From contig NC_062247.1 of assembly GCF_905475465.1 (NCBI RefSeq), positions 8,556,001-8,620,000 of the forward strand: a stretch of DNA of 64,000 bases, written 5' to 3'. Each line of letters starts with the position of its first letter. The first letter of the stretch is position 1. The notes beneath the pieces were generated by a model. That model was given only the letters and a program-made list of their open reading frames with translations, did no database searches and had not been told where the DNA came from. Of this stretch, positions 62,650 to 64,000 are shown piece by piece. Position numbers and translations under genes: made by a program. The DNA is from Pieris napi (Eukaryota > Arthropoda > Insecta > Lepidoptera > Pieridae).

Positions 62650-62989
62650 TGTTTACGTGATAACGTCTTATTGGTGATATAAGTTTTTGGGAAGTAAGGA
62701 ATTAATGAAGATAACAATTTTTTCAAATTTTAAATTACATTTATCGTTTTATTCACACTTTTGATGATAAATTTCGGGTGTAAAATGACAAGTTTACTTA
62801 TTCGACTATGATATACATTTTTCTTCATACATTCACGGAATGACTGGCAGCGCTCGAGATGAGACGGGAGATCGATCCGTCTCTCTCTCGTTATACCTGC
62901 GATCGCGCTCGTGAGGTTTTGGTGTGACACAAGTTTCTGAACATGTCACCCGACTAAAACGATTTTAAAGACGTTATCACGTCAAAACA
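62650..62989. mobile_element. MITE with acgtgataacgtcttat termini
   Basis: tgtttacgtgataacgtctt at the left and aagacgttatcacgtcaaaa at the right are inverted complements over about 18 bp. The interior has CpG-rich gcgctcgagatgagacggga and cgatcgcgctcgtgag. It ends 48 bp before the synapsin exon at 63038. Confidence 0.7.
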
Positions 62990-63037
62990 AATTCACGTAT
63001 TACTCAACAAATCTTAACGATTAGTTTTTGTTTTAAG

Positions 63038-63150
63038 GACATTGCGGGCGTTGTTGCAATGTTGGGTAGCTACTGCACCGTTGAGCCATACATCGACGCT
63101 AAATATGATATCCACATACAGAAGATCGGCACCAACTATAAAGCTTTTAT
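63038..63150 (+). CDS. Syn: Synapsin, next internal exon (C domain, EPYIDAKYD motif)
   Basis: This 113-base exon begins after acceptor gttttaag (ending at 63037) and ends before donor gtaagt at 63151. It is in phase 0 at the start, with two bases of a Met codon left at the end. It encodes DIAGVVAMLGSYCTVEPYID, then AKYDIHIQKIGTNYKAFM. The block EP(F/Y)IDAKYD-x-x-x-QKIG-x-x-YKA(Y/F)M is highly conserved across synapsins and lies in the ATP-grasp C domain. Together with the upstream exon it gives 68 contiguous codons plus two bases of the next, without stop or frameshift, so the gene appears intact. The next residues of the family, the R-T-S-x-S-G-N-W region, must come from an exon beyond base 64000. 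Confidence 0.97.
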
Positions 63151-64000
63151 GTAAGTATAAAATATTAATGCTCTGTTTATTTAAACAACCACGGGCCTAG
63201 TGAGATGATAGAAAAGGACAAACCCATTCGAATTAGTGTGAGTGCACGTTGGTAAGTGGATAAAGAATAGTATACAAGTATAGTCTTACCCTTAATAGAG
63301 ACTGTAAGTAGTGTTAATGTACACATTCTTATAGTAATATTCCTTATTAGTATTTATTTAACTCTAATGTTAAATGATGTCTTTGTACAGAGACAATATA
63401 AATAAAAAAATTAACGGTACCACTAAATCCAAGACGTCTCAGATTAGAATTTCGCGTCAAGTCATCCCCCGCGTTATAATTAGGTACACGCGCGCAATGT
63501 TATAATTATACTCATGTATAGGCTACAATACATTAACTATACAAAAACCATTTAGAATCAATAGTTCCTGTGTGAATTTATTTGTGTTTTGAATTTATTT
63601 TTAATAGGAAGAGTAATTAATGAAATAAGCGTAATTTGTAGATTAATAATTAATTAATACATAAAGCGCCTGATCGATATTTCACGTTTAATATGTTGTA
63701 AGACTTTTACTAACAAAAGGCTTTCGGTATCAATTTATAGGATCTGTGGTCATATGCTGCTATTCAATTTCTGATGTGATTTATACCGTAGTACTGGAGC
63801 ACAAAGAGATCAGAGAGTCAAAATTATTGTATGGCTATTTATGCAATAGGCCAAAACTATTACGACACTACACTTTAGTACATAATTCAGCGAATTAAAA
63901 TAAGTCCCATTGACTTATTGGAAATACAAATCTCCAAGGTTATATTAAGGTCGTGTTAAAATAAAGCCAAACATTTAGTTGGAACAGTCTAGGTCAGTGA
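63151..64000 (+). other. Syn: Start of next synapsin intron, cut by window end
   Basis: Donor gtaagtat follows the exon directly. No further exon or recognisable repeat is seen to the end of the window. Confidence 0.75.

Larger units (their letters stand above)
59807..63037 (+). other. Syn: Synapsin intron between the two exons (3.2 kb)
   Basis: The intron starts gtaagc and ends ttttaag, phase 0. It contains a Helitron-like insertion (about 59.9-60.3 kb), a 21-bp perfect hairpin (60921-60967), a 17-bp minisatellite (61223-61650), a (TA)n tract near 62290 and a MITE (62650-62989). The rest is featureless AT-rich sequence. Confidence 0.9.

Overview
The window looks like one very long intronic stretch of a lepidopteran (moth or butterfly) nuclear genome. 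The DNA is AT-rich and gene-poor. It is full of dispersed repeats of kinds I associate with Lepidoptera: Lep1-type Helitron-like elements, two tRNA-derived SINE families, LINE 3' fragments and fold-back/MITE elements. The order is inferred from these; the species is not identifiable by eye.

Only two protein-coding genes can be supported, and they are nested. At the left edge, on the minus strand, are the first three coding exons of a tissue inhibitor of metalloproteinases (TIMP): exon 1 at 736-847, exon 2 at 444-526, and the first 16 bases of exon 3 at 1-16. They have matching splice phases and read continuously from the signal peptide into the inhibitory N-terminal domain. At the right edge, on the plus strand, are two consecutive internal exons of synapsin, 59714-59806 and 63038-63150, which encode part of its ATP-grasp C domain. 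TIMP genes lie antisense inside a synapsin intron in vertebrates and Drosophila. The arrangement here fits the same nesting, with earlier synapsin exons expected left of base 1. I searched the interval for the preceding synapsin exon and did not see it.

Between TIMP and the first synapsin exon lie about 58.8 kb with no other recognisable gene. This stretch holds dozens of degraded transposon copies: Lep1/Helitron-like copies (2.5, 3.5, 13.5, 27.1, 40.3, 49.6, 52.4, 54.3, 56.2 and 57.1 kb); fold-back elements in three families (4.4-12.6 kb; 11.2 and 21.2 kb; 38-58 kb); SINEs (5.9, 15.7, 24.8, 33.9, 50.2, 51.6, 54.2 and 58.9 kb); LINE C-terminal remnants (8.7, 14.3, 18, 20, 41, 43.3, 47.5 and 49 kb); and several single MITEs. 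Much of the remaining AT-rich sequence shows no structure I can name.

The 3.2 kb intron between the two synapsin exons holds another Helitron-like insertion, a perfect 21-bp hairpin, a 17-bp minisatellite with a 68-bp higher-order period, and a MITE ending about 50 bp before the downstream exon. No RNA genes, CRISPR arrays or bacterial-type features are present. The tRNA-like matches are SINE heads.
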